Source: Paragonimus westermani (lineage: Eukaryota > Platyhelminthes > Trematoda > Plagiorchiida > Troglotrematidae). From it: 64,000 nucleotides of DNA. The position numbers were made by a program, and so were the translations under genes. The stretch spans positions 1 through 64,000 of the forward strand of contig QNGE01003891.1 in assembly GCA_008508345.1 (NCBI GenBank). The letters are read 5' to 3'. The notes beneath the pieces are model-generated. The model saw nothing but the letters and a program-made list of their open reading frames with translations. It was not told the origin of the DNA and searched no databases. This document shows positions 1 through 11,141 of this stretch, piece after piece (the first letter of the stretch is position 1; each line of letters starts with the position of its first letter).

Positions 1-3000
1 AGGGAATATTTGTATAAGCCACAAAACTCACAAACTTATCACAAGTTTGTCCTCTTAGTAATCCCCTCAACAATGAATGTCTTCTCACCTAATCTTTATT
101 GATCTTTGCTTTTGTAAAACAGAATTTAAAAGTTTCAACTTGAAAATCATTCACATTTATTCTCAGCCAAAGCGTTTGGATAGATCTATCGGCCAGCATT
201 TCTACGAAATCTACCAGACTTGTTAAAACCGGTCAGTAGTGCACAATCTTGCCAAAGCGGAGGCTAAAACTCCGATCGGGCTATCATAAGGCAATTGTGC
301 CGTTAAAGTCACACTGCTAAATTATCATATGAGAACACTCAACCACTTTGGCTTGTGAAGAATAATCTCCGAATACTCCTCAGTAATATTCAAATACGTT
401 GTTGCTTGCCATATAACCTTAACCAAGCTCATCAGCATCAAGCACCTTTCGCCCTGTGACATATTTGTTGAGAACACATGTTTCGATCGAACCAGTTCTC
501 TTTCCTCTGAAGTGTTACCACCACACTCCGTCGCTTCAGAAGAGCAAGAGAACACAAACTGTTTTCCGGACACAGTAATCCAGCCACTTTCTATCTGGCG
601 CTGGCGTTAAACAGTTAAGTCTGACCTACGAAGTGATTAATTGGTTGGTATTTTGGCAAAACTCTCAAGCTTTTCTTCTACCACCACTGGTATCAGCAAA
701 ATTGAAAATCGAACGTTTGGTTGAATATGTCCTCGCGTAACTGGACTTGACCCACAACAGAAGAAAAGTTTCTTCAAGCCCGGAAAATTCCCACCAGCTC
801 CTTTTAAAATGAACGTTTGACACTGGTCACGTGCTTGATCATCACGAAAGGTGTCTTATTTGAATCCATTTTTACACATTCTCTACAGAGAATCAAGGAA
901 TTCTTTAGCACCCAAATTCTTCTGCTAATACCGATTTGTGGTCCACCTGTGTGTGTATCACATCTGCAAGCAACTGAAATCGAATAATTGCATCAGTATT
1001 GTAGCCCGCCTTAATCGGGAGGGGTTGCTGAGCAAAATTTGAGAAACTGTGTTGATCAGACTGAGAACAAAATTCAAGGGGGTATATTTGTCAGGATACG
1101 ATATCTCCTTCAGACTGTGCAAGAGAATTGTACCACAATATGATCTGTCAACTATAAAAAGACTTCAGATGCATTTACATGTGGGTATGGAGAGCAGTCG
1201 GTAGTTAATTTGAACGTTGGGCAGACAAATGAATGATGGGAACTGACACTGTTTGGCACACACGGTCTGAACCTGAGCATTGTATGGCTGTCGATATCTA
1301 CTCATTAGATATGTACCAGCGGGAACTCGCACCCGACTAGTGACCACCACGATGATCTCCAGCAAAATGTCAATGATTACTCCGCCTATCTATTTTTATA
1401 TAAAGGGCCATATCTGTCACCATTACACTTAACTAAATACTACCTTCGGAGTACAGTTTAGTAATAAACCAAAAACGAACAAAGTACTCACTATAAACCC
1501 AATGTGAATGGACATCGTTAAACTTTAAGTATGTTAATACCCAGGAGGTCTACTGAATTATTCTCGGCCTGTCGCCTATAAACCCTGCGAAATGCCTTTC
1601 AGTTACTTGTGGCCATCTCCCGAAAAACCTCAGTTTTGTCCTAAGCCTGCAGTAATCCTGGGACTTATTCTATCAGTATTCTGAGTTGAATTAATTTCCT
1701 GTATGGATAGACACTGACATCTACACCGTTCTCACCTTGCAAGGTGTGGTAGTTCCGGTCGAAAATGTTAGGGATGAACGTTTTGTAAAGCATCCAGATA
1801 AGTCAAACCATTGGCAGTATGCTCACGAAGCGTCAATACCCTCCCTCGGTATAAGCAACTAACAGCCCATGCATAGCTTGAACCAAGGCTACTTTACACT
1901 TAAAAAATGTTCATAACACAATTCACTCTAGAATTACGATACGCGCAAAAATGCTTTCAAAATTCCTAAAGGAAATCGTGGTTCATCAGCTCATATGTCA
2001 TATTGTGATCGGTCTACGGTGTTTCCAGTCCTTATCGGCCAACATGTCGGACTTGATAAAAGTGTGTTGAATCTGATTCACAAACTAAGGCTATATATAG
2101 AATGGAGTGAAAAACATTGTTTGAACGAAGTCTGGTGTTCATCAAAAGTAATATAAGTTATCTGGACCCAGGAACATACGGGGACAAAATAACCAACCAC
2201 CGATCCTTGGTTCACTGGAAAGCGGCGTAGATTCAAACAGTGCAAACACATAAACGTTCACCAACTCTGAGAGGGGGTAACATACATTAGATGAACACTG
2301 CAATACTGTGGGCTTATGAACAAAATATGGTCAAAGTTCACTCTCGTGACAACGGCCGTCCGGTTTGTAGTACCTTTAAGACTGGGTATTGGGGTGGGAC
2401 GGTTTTTTATTCCAGAATAGAGGTCGCTTTGAAAGCGCCTTATACAACTTATTTGTTTCGCGAAGAATACTTCGCCATACCATTTGTTGTCTTGTGTCCA
2501 CATATGTACTCTAACCAAGTGGTTGAACGTTTGTTCACCATATGGACTTGCTAGTCCGACCGAAGCTGCTTCGTACATCAGTCGTTATGGTCATCTGACG
2601 TCTTCCCCGGTTGACCTTGACCCGAATGTCCCAATAACTGGGGGGGCGGCGAAACTGTTTAAAACAACCGAGTCCACTGGCAAGTTTCAGGTAGCAACAG
2701 TTGTTCACAGTGTAATACATAAAATTTCTCTCTTCCGATAAAACGCTGGTCTTGATATGTCGCAATAATTGTACTTTTGTGGTATGGACAAGAGGACAGT
2801 TGACCTACATACTTGTCGTGCACCTTTATTATCGGATGACAGAAGCTAAAGTCGAATGCGGACTAATGCACTTGCAACTCCGGTGGGAGTATGTGCACGA
2901 AAAGAGTTCTGATGACTTGTTTTAAATGAGAGGAAATAAACTATAATTTTGGAGGGAATATGAAGAGGTAATGAGCAATAGTCAGCCATCAGGTCTGATT

Positions 3001-4440
3001 GACACACTTATTGCTTGTTATTGGCTAGAGCCGTGAGCAGTTAGTGGGAGAGACAGATCATTCCCTCTTTTCTACTGTCGTCGTTGGTGAACGATTGAAT
3101 ACTTTGTTCTGACGTGTCTCCTCCCAGATATTCTACTCCCAGTATGAAAGTCATGCCTCATGGCTAGCAGTTCTACACTTTGCCAAACTACCCTTTGAAG
3201 TTGACCAGATAGCCTGTTATTCAGTCCCTTATTTACAAGATTTCTGTGTAATGTTATCAAACTATTCTGCTGCTTGGCTAGTTTGGTTTCGAAAACTAGT
3301 TTGATAACTCCACAATTGCAATGACTGTTATTGTTTGGTTATATAATACACTGTGGAAGCCAATATAGTTAAATCGGAACTAACGGTCCATAGACAAATT
3401 ATCAACAAGCTAAAATCTTAGCAGCTACTCTGATCCGGTGATCCGATTTTGCAGTTTGATATTCACCTTTATGAGCACAATTAGTTCATGCGAAATTAAC
3501 TGGGATAAAGCCTAGTAAAGCATATCTTCTGTGATACTTATTCCACAACCATTTATCCTCGTATTAGGTTGCAGTTTGAACTGGACGTAGTTTACTCCGT
3601 AACAGTTATTCAAACGATAAGATACTTCGGGCTTTAAACGCTAGGGGGAAACGTCGTTAGCATACACATTAGTAATGAACGCTTGATGTAGTTGTGGTCA
3701 TCTGAAAATTGAAATCTGTTAACCACTCTATGCAGGCAGAGATATGAAGGTAGTTATAGGGTATAACTATGCGAACTGGATGCGGTTTGCAACTCTTCAA
3801 AATTGTTGACGGGAAGTTCGAAAACTAGGTCATTGTTTGTTTGTCGATTATAGGCTCGATCAGCCAAATGGTCCATTTTCATGCCTACTCGACCTCCATT
3901 TAGGACAATCGGTTGCAGTAACACTAAACACACACTCAGTGTTTCGTTAGGTTTCGCGTATGCTTTTAACGTCATGTTGCTGAATTGGTTCATTATGACG
4001 TGAAATAAACGATGGTAGGCAGATCATCATACACAGATGAAATTTGTTTCTAAAAATGCACACCGTTACATAAGTAGCTATTGACTACACAACCTACTAG
4101 TGTTTATAGCTTATTTATGACAGTTCAAAGTGCGCCAGTTCACATAAAACAAAACGAATGATTATCTGTCAGCTGGAGCATTCATTGTGGGTTAGATGGC
4201 ACTAAAAAACAGCGTCTTTGACTGCTTGCATTGTTCAGTCTATGTGAAAACCAAAACCCCATACTAATCATCAGGAATCAAAATACTGTTCGACAAGTTG
4301 GTGATTTCTGTTAGTTCAGCTTGGAGAGAAATCCTAATCGAGGGGTCATCGTTTGGAGTTACTGGGACAGTTATTGTGTCTCTTTTTGAGGCTATCCTGC
4401 AAACCGATTACAGGCGACAGCGTTTGATCGTTCACATAGG
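1..4440. other. No recognisable gene
   Basis: I see no protein family, repeat array or RNA gene here. The only unusual stretch is 2258-2765, where four reading frames on the two strands stay open for 76 to 106 codons without resembling any family. A minus-strand motif near 1320-1345 weakly resembles a tRNA B box, but I could not support a tRNA or SINE there. Confidence 0.5.
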
Positions 4441-4450
4441 TTAATTCGGT

Positions 4451-4535
4451 CGTGCCCAAAGGGAGGACAGTGGAGCAGAGGTCAATACGGTTGCCTCATA
4501 AAAGTGTAGTCGGAGTTCTAGTCCGGCCGCGGCAA
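4451..4535 (+). repeat. tRNA-like segment, possible SINE head
   Basis: The segment has the order of parts of a tRNA. First comes a D-arm-like stretch with AGTGGAGCAGAGG. Then comes an anticodon-loop-like CTCATAA, whose CAT would be a methionine anticodon. Last is a close match to the RNA polymerase III B box (GGAGTTCTAGTCCGG, near 4512-4526) followed by GC-rich sequence. Stem pairing is imperfect and I see no intact acceptor stem, so a functional tRNA is unlikely. A tRNA-derived SINE promoter or a tRNA pseudogene fits better. The body and tail of such a SINE were not identified. Confidence 0.27.
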
Positions 4536-4821
4536 TGACATGCATTATTGAAGAGCTCTAACAAAAGGGAAACTCGAAGCTGGTGTTTCATTTCAAGAAA
4601 GGCTCGCTGGAAAGTCTATCTGAATGCGAAGGCTGTAATCAGTTGTGGGTGATGTTTAATCTGACAAGTAAGAGACAAATTACTCAAGAAAGCATTTCTA
4701 TACTAGAGCAGTCTTATTAATCTTCCGGACGCATGCAAGTTAAGCGCAAACACAATCAGTGGTTTACTCCTTGAGTCAAAATTGGGTGTCATACAATTTA
4801 TGGGCAATAACGTATATGCTA

Positions 4822-5046
4822 TTACAATGTCGGCAATACACAGACTAGAAAACATAACCACGTAAAACTTAGAAGAGCTCTCCATGTCGCTGTGGTCCAA
4901 TTAAACTGGAACACCCTGTCAATGTCTGACAATTGTGTATAATTCCGGTGCCTTCATAACTAGATACTCACCGTCACCTTATCAGAGGTGCAGTAGGCTG
5001 GGGGCCATTTTGCCAGTGTTTTAGGGATGAATCTGTCAAAACTCGG
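4822..5046 (-). CDS. Weak candidate terminal exon pair, membrane-like C-terminus
   Basis: On the minus strand an acceptor (CTTAG) is followed by 25 open codons (5046-4972) up to a consensus donor GTGAGT. A 66-base intron (4971-4906) ends in CCAG. The second exon (4905-4822) continues in phase 0 for 27 codons to TAA. The second exon encodes a hydrophobic segment containing ALLSFTWLCFLVCVLPTL, which could be a membrane helix. These exons could belong to the far 3' end of the minus-strand gene whose exons lie at 31.5-62.7 kb, but the phase does not join directly to the 31513 donor, so other exons would be needed. Open stretches of 25-28 codons arise easily by chance, so this is only a lead. Confidence 0.12.
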
Positions 5047-8000
5047 CTAAGCCCCATTTTTGCTCTATCCACCTCATGTCACGAGAGGAAGAACTGAGAC
5101 GAACTAGATAAGGGGAATTATTCTAGTATGTTCACAAGTACAACAATAGAACAGAAAAATAATTTCCGAAATACTCCAAAATTCTAGAGAGGCTGCAATG
5201 AAACCAAAAGATATCGTGTGGACGATGCGGCGGGGGGTGAGGAATGGCGTGTAGTCCAACCACTGAAACAACCAACGTATCTTACTACTGGTCTCCAATA
5301 TGACGACAAGTGGCCTCGATCTTACATTCGAGCAGTCCATAAAAACAGTTTAAGAGATTTAGAGAGATCTCCATTGTTGGTAAGTTAGAAAATTAAAAAG
5401 AGGGTGTTGCTGAACCAGTAGTGTACACAATATTTCATACTGTAGACTGAAAATCATTTTGGTCTGGAATCGGTGGCGCCTTTCGTGTGAATCCGTGGCG
5501 AATTGAAATTAGTCTGGATGAGCAAAATACATGAGGCACTACCGATGTGTCGTTCAGAAAGGAGAACCGTGGTTCAGCCGATACGCCAACAGTAATCGAT
5601 AACTGGCCCGATAGATAGATTTTTCTACATTCAACGAGGTTAAGCTGGCATTATGGCGCAACGCGTGCCGAAGCACACCCTGTTACGGTACATTTTTCTC
5701 AAACTGAAAGGATGTCATAAATTTCCACAGAGACATCTGGTTTTAAACTGTCCGGACTATAGTCCACATTTCGTAACAAACAGAAGTTTGTGGATCTAGT
5801 CGGCATGACAAATTTAAAGATGATGCCAAGGTGTAAGACTCCAGGGCAAAATAGGTGATTCTTTTGAATTAAGCATGCGGTGGTTTAAGCTTTATCTTGC
5901 TACCGTCCATTGATGGAAGTGAGTCCAGGTGACTTGTTAAACTGCCAACTAGAACCCGCTAAAATATCTCACTCTGAATTACGATACATAAGATGATGGT
6001 GTAGTTTTTCAAACTTAATCCTCAAGTTGTTTGCATGAGTATGTTTATGAAAGCAAGTTATCTTAATCTCTACTCCCTGTTTTTTAATAGCAAGCGTTTG
6101 TTTATTTGTTAGATAAATGGTAATTGACACCTCGACACTAGGGAAAATGTCTTTAAACACAAGGTGTCCATCTACTTTTGTCTTGGGGTGTATTGACGCT
6201 AATGACGGTATTAATCACCAATTTTACGACCTACACGGAAGAAGAAGAAATCTTCCATCCAAAGAAGAAAATCCATGTTATAAAAAAATGGCACATCAAT
6301 GTGCACAGAATTTCAGAGACGGAAACTTAATTTGGTTAGCCTATCGCGTAGACGAATACGTCCTGATAAGTTTATTAGACTCGACGACCACGACTCACTG
6401 TTTAGGTCTCTCGAGCTTACTCCAGTTTGCTCTACTGGTTTCATCAAAACCACACATCGTACTGCTTATATGGTGTAAGTCAGGTCATGAAATTGGACAA
6501 TCCGGTTATTGGTATACAGGTTCACACAGCCGATTATCGAGCATGGGTGTTATCACAAGTTTTCACAACAAACTATAAGGTGTCGATCGTGACGATCTGA
6601 AATATGAGCTTAAGAGACGTCAGTAGTACAGCCTAACGGTAATAGACACAATGTTCCAGTTAGAATTCAGAAGAAAAACAATTCTCAGGAGAACTGAGTT
6701 TCCATTAGAGTAATGAGCACCAGCCCGAACTTACGTAGGTTCTGCCAGTTCTGGGCTTTTTTTAAACCAACGCAAAAATGTTTGAAAAAGGTCAACAGTA
6801 CACAGTATGATCAGTTGTGTAGAGACATTTCTTGGATAGTTTGTTCATATCTAACCGGTTAATACGGGGAAATTAATGCAGTCAACACAAAACGAACAGG
6901 CGTGGCAACAACAGTGTAAAATGTGGGCATGATAAAGTTAGTCAAACTATAAACTGAACACCACTGCTAGGTGAATGGCAACGAAACCCAGATCTTATCC
7001 TGTTCTCGGGCGATAAATCATATGAAAATCGTCTGTATCGTAGATTCAATAACCAGTCTCGTGTAAGTATTTCGTGCTGCGTTTGCCGTTTTAATTCGAA
7101 GACCTGCAGCCCCAGTTAGACAAAACTCTAGCTCGCTGAAGAATCCACGCCGCTACCGATCCCGACTAGGAAGGACCCGGTAGCCCAAATCGCCCAATCG
7201 TATACACTGTATAGTTTCCTCTGAACTTTCGGAGGCGAGCATGCTGACCATCTACAGAGGCAGCTAAGAGCGCGAATCACCGAATGGCTAACCATCTATG
7301 TAGCCAGCACAGCTCAACGTGCTATCACGAAGTGCTTACAAAGCAGAGTGATTGAATCTACGCTAGCGACTACTTTCATATTATTAATCGTCCGAGAACA
7401 AGACGGTATCTGAGATTTTGCTGAATTTGTTGTCATTCACCTAAACAGATACGATGATTTGCATACAGAAGCAAATGGTTATCAATCTTGTTATTCCCTG
7501 GTAATTTTGTCTCTTCCCCAGAATCTCCTATTGATCGTTAGCGTTTTTATTTTTCTCTCATGTGTTCTTCTAACAACCCTGATCTGTTACCGAGTTTGAA
7601 AGTACCTATAAAAGTTTTGTTTATCACAAGTTCAATCGTTCACGACAGTTTGATCTCTTCACCGATCTCTCCTTATCTGCATCATGTTGTGTCATCTGAA
7701 AGCCTGCTTTTCAATCATGATTATTATGACTGCGCTCACCATAGTCTACGCTGTCGTCGTTAGGTCTGTTCAATAAATGTTGATTGCATTAGTTTCACCA
7801 TAGTTACTGACTCGATAAGAACGAAAGTTCTTTGCGAAACAGATCTCTTTGAATTTACTGTAGGTACACATTATTTCAAACATCGTAATGATTCGTCCGA
7901 TAGAATATTGTCAAATCATCACGCGAATTTTTTGGAATAGTTTCCAATAAGCTTCAGCTTTCGAAATTCAGAAAACCTGTCGGAATCAATCGGGACAACT

Positions 8001-10006
8001 TTGACGTGAGAAGCCTGAAAAACTTTTCTGTAAAAGCTTGCAACATTATATCCGCCACTAATGTCTATTAAAATGTCGAACATCTGGCAGGGTGTTTGGC
8101 GAGTTAAGCAACGCACGTGGTGGCAACAGGCCTAGTTAGAAATAATGTCCATTTGCCCTAATGTAGCTCACAGTTATCCTCGTCGCCAGTGATCTCGTCT
8201 TGGTGGTGTTTTCTTTTTCACCGTGTGCTTATGTTCGAATAAATTCGTGGTGTAATCGTGGTTAGAGCAACTCAATGTGGCTCTCTGGTGCTCTGGTTTG
8301 CACAGTTAGTATACAACTCTAGAAAGTAACAGAAGTTTTAATGTCTATAACTTTATCCAACGGTAACAAAACCTGGGGCACATTGTGTGATGTTCAGGAA
8401 TTCACAGACGTTATACCCATTCGTTTGTGGTGCCTCGTCTAAGAAGTCTATCTCGTTCTAATAACGCATTCCCACGGAATATGGCGGGAATCAACGAGGT
8501 TTACTTATTTCGGTGAGATACTAGCATCCTAGTGCATCACTGTGCTTGTCTAATTTAAGCCTGTCGATAGTAAACCATCTAGCTTTTACTTTCCAATATC
8601 TTTCCGTCATAGTAACCTTTGTCATATTCACCTTTCGTTTTAGTAGTACTCACTGATAAGCTAGTCACCACCGATAAGCTAGTCTGGTGAGCTTTTAGAC
8701 ACCTAATATACGATCACCACCATTAATGTATTTACAAATACCGACATCATCATCATCGTCATTGATAATATCAACATCTTCATCAGCACCAGTTTAGCAA
8801 ATATTGATACTACTGTGTAAGTGTAACTGATGAAAAGAAGTTCTCAGTTTAGAGATTGGGATTAGTAAGTTACTGAAAGTAAATCACTTTATAACACTCC
8901 CTGTATAGAATTAGACGTCCGGTAAAAGATGGATTTACTACACACAGCAAACAAACGATCGAGCAGCGTTTGACAGTAACACAACGGGTGATTTCTTGTG
9001 GATCTTCTTTATTCACACACACACACTTCAAGCAAACAATGATTTTGCCAGTGTAACACTAAATAATCACAGGTGAACTCCAATGTGATGAGAAGCTTTC
9101 GTGATCACCTACGAAACGTATCGAATTGTAGGACTGAACAATACAGTTTGTTAACCGATTCCCTTCAACAGTGCGTTGGTTGCTGTTTGCTACGCGTTTT
9201 TTCTCATGACTAAATAGGACATATTCAATGTGTCGAATGCGTTAATTCTTCATAGATGTTGATCGTATCAATAAGTCTATGATCGGTCCAACACTCATTT
9301 GACCACACCTCTAACTCCAACGGTTGGACGTAGGGCACTATGCATGATACTCCTGTTCCCGTATTTTGGATCACTGCAGCAAACCCGTACTCTTGTAACC
9401 TCAGTAGGTTGTAGGTGACTCGGATAGAAAAAGAATCAGACGCGATGACCATATACAGCAAGTGGGGAAATGGTTAAGTTCGAGTTAGAACGTAAAGGCA
9501 CTGACACGTTGAATATATTGCTGCCGATGATATATATTCCAGTGTCGGTTTGCAAAATTCGTTAACCACTTGCTCATTTTTACTTTATACAAATACTTGA
9601 GAAATTTGTTGTTTTTTTACGTCAAGGTTAACGTTATCACAGTTGCTTTTGGAGAGTTCGGTCTTTACTGATTACAAAGTATTCCACAGTCCTCTTTGTT
9701 CACGTGCCTGAACGTTGGTTTGTCCAACCGCCTCGCCAGGTTAGTGAATGTGGCAGTTTTTGCAGGTAGCTCTCTATTCTTGCTTTCTGTTTAAAGCTTT
9801 CAGTCATCCTTGTCCCGAATATATATCAGTATCCAAATTTCCCTCAGTTCTGGAGTGAGGTATGATCCTTTTGGCAAATGTACTGAAACACACTTCGAAA
9901 TGTACACATTACTCGCAAAGTTTGGATCTGTTTAATAATTTCTGAATGTTTGCAACGTAAATTCCAGCAGGAACCCCACTGATGCTATTCATCTGCGTTC
10001 TTCTCT
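5047..10006. other. No recognisable gene; retroelement-like 3' end suspected near 7.1-7.8 kb
   Basis: No family is recognised. An ORF of 153 codons at 6117-6578 (+) has no recognisable motif and no clear splice context. Around 7100-7350 the sequence is locally GC-richer, followed by an AT-rich stretch ending at AATAAA (7772-7777). This is the profile of a retroelement 3' end, but I cannot tie it to a family. Short simple sequence occurs at 8745-8757 (ATC units) and at about 9014-9025 (CA units). A 12-base direct repeat (GATAAGCTAGTC) occurs twice near 8655-8685. Confidence 0.4.
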
Positions 10007-10021
10007 TATATATATATATAT
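10007..10021. repeat. (TA)7 microsatellite
   Basis: Uninterrupted alternating TA for 15 bases in otherwise unrepetitive sequence. Confidence 0.85.
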
Positions 10022-10407
10022 CTGCATACACATAAAAATATACTACTTGCAAGTACTGCGTTGTACTTCTTCCTCGTTATCCTTCTATCTCACGTGTTTG
10101 ATAGTTTATCGTGATTCCTGTTGAAAAAGTCATCCGTTCAATATTTTTGCCGAATTACTGTGTAACAACCATATACGTATGTGCACCATAGTAGTTATAC
10201 ATGCACACTTTAACATTTACTTCAGCGTAGAGCTGCATTTGTCATGATTTGAGTTAATTTGCCCATTTAAGTGTAAACAAAGCGGTAGACTTTGATTTTA
10301 GTTAAAAACAGAAACATCATTGAAAGATAGTGGTAGTGAGAAACTAAGTTAGGTAGCTACAAGCAAAAGTGGATCAGGATAAAACAAGCGTTACACAGCA
10401 ACCAACA

Positions 10408-11141
10408 ATGTGCAACACGGACCAACTGTGCCATCATGACAAAGTCGAGCAATCCTTGAGAGGGTGGAGCAACATCGGTAAGTTATCATTCTACCATATT
10501 TGATATTAATCAGATCATAGGTTAACGTAAATACATGCCTTACAAGGTGATTGTCAGTTGTCCAATACCAGTCGACTAAAAAATTGGTAATTGCTTTAGA
10601 CTATACCCCACCCATACTTGATGGTAGCCTTCACATACAAATATACACTTCACTTAGTTCAATTCGTAATTCACTATTGCTTAACAAGATTGTTTGTGTT
10701 TAGCAAAAACTACGGTTGGCCTTGAGAACTGTCAGACACTGTCTACTGAAACATGTGTCATAGGATGCGACACAACTCAAAAAGTTTGCAGGTTTGGGTC
10801 AGTTTTTAGTGCCCTACGATCACCTGGGGGTAGACCTAGACTAGACCCGAAAATGTTTCATTCAAACGACTCCGTTACTAGAATGCAACCGTGTAGTAAG
10901 GAAGAACGACCGACTTGGAGGTCCTTCTTCTCAGATTACGTTCTAAACAGGTAGACCATGTAAGCAGCACTTTCTCTTATTACCCCTCCGTCACTGTGGA
11001 ACAATGCCCAAATTTATGGTCACGGCTGACTCGGATGAGATTTTCAAAACCCTGATATCAACTGACGAATATGCGGAGTTCAAACGAGGTTACACTCCTC
11101 TTGGCTACTTTCATGACTCAGTCTCACAGGCCACCTGCTGA
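10408..11141 (+). CDS. Candidate three-exon gene, small Cys-rich protein of unknown function
   Basis: Proposed exons are 10408-10477, 10704-10895 and 10951-11141. The ATG sits in CAACAATGT. Exon 1 ends in phase 1 at a strong donor (ATCG|GTAAGT). Exon 2 follows a pyrimidine-rich acceptor (TTTGTGTTTAG) in the matching phase. A short 55-base intron (GTAAGG to TTCTAAACAG) joins exon 3, again in phase 1, which runs to TGA. The product would be 150 residues with about ten cysteines, no signal peptide and no membrane segment. Its C-terminal part is acidic and aromatic (VTADSDEIF, STDEYAEFKRGYTPLGYF). Without the second intron, exon 2 stops at 10954 and the downstream frame is offset by one base. I recognise no family. 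Three exons agreeing in phase over 150 open codons make a real gene plausible, but splice choices were made by eye. Confidence 0.42.

Noticed and set aside
1300..1350. A tRNA B-box-like motif on the minus strand
   Set aside because: The T-loop is distorted and no D-arm or anticodon arm could be placed.
4703..4900. A minus-strand frame resembling helix 2 of a rhodopsin-type receptor (SSLCIADIVIAYTLLP)
   Set aside because: It is only one helix, with no flanking receptor motifs. It overlaps a better-supported spliced frame in another phase and is preceded at once by a stop.
6117..6578. A 153-codon plus-strand ORF
   Set aside because: It has no motif, no convincing composition and no splice context. 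A chance ORF of this size is plausible in 64 kb on two strands.
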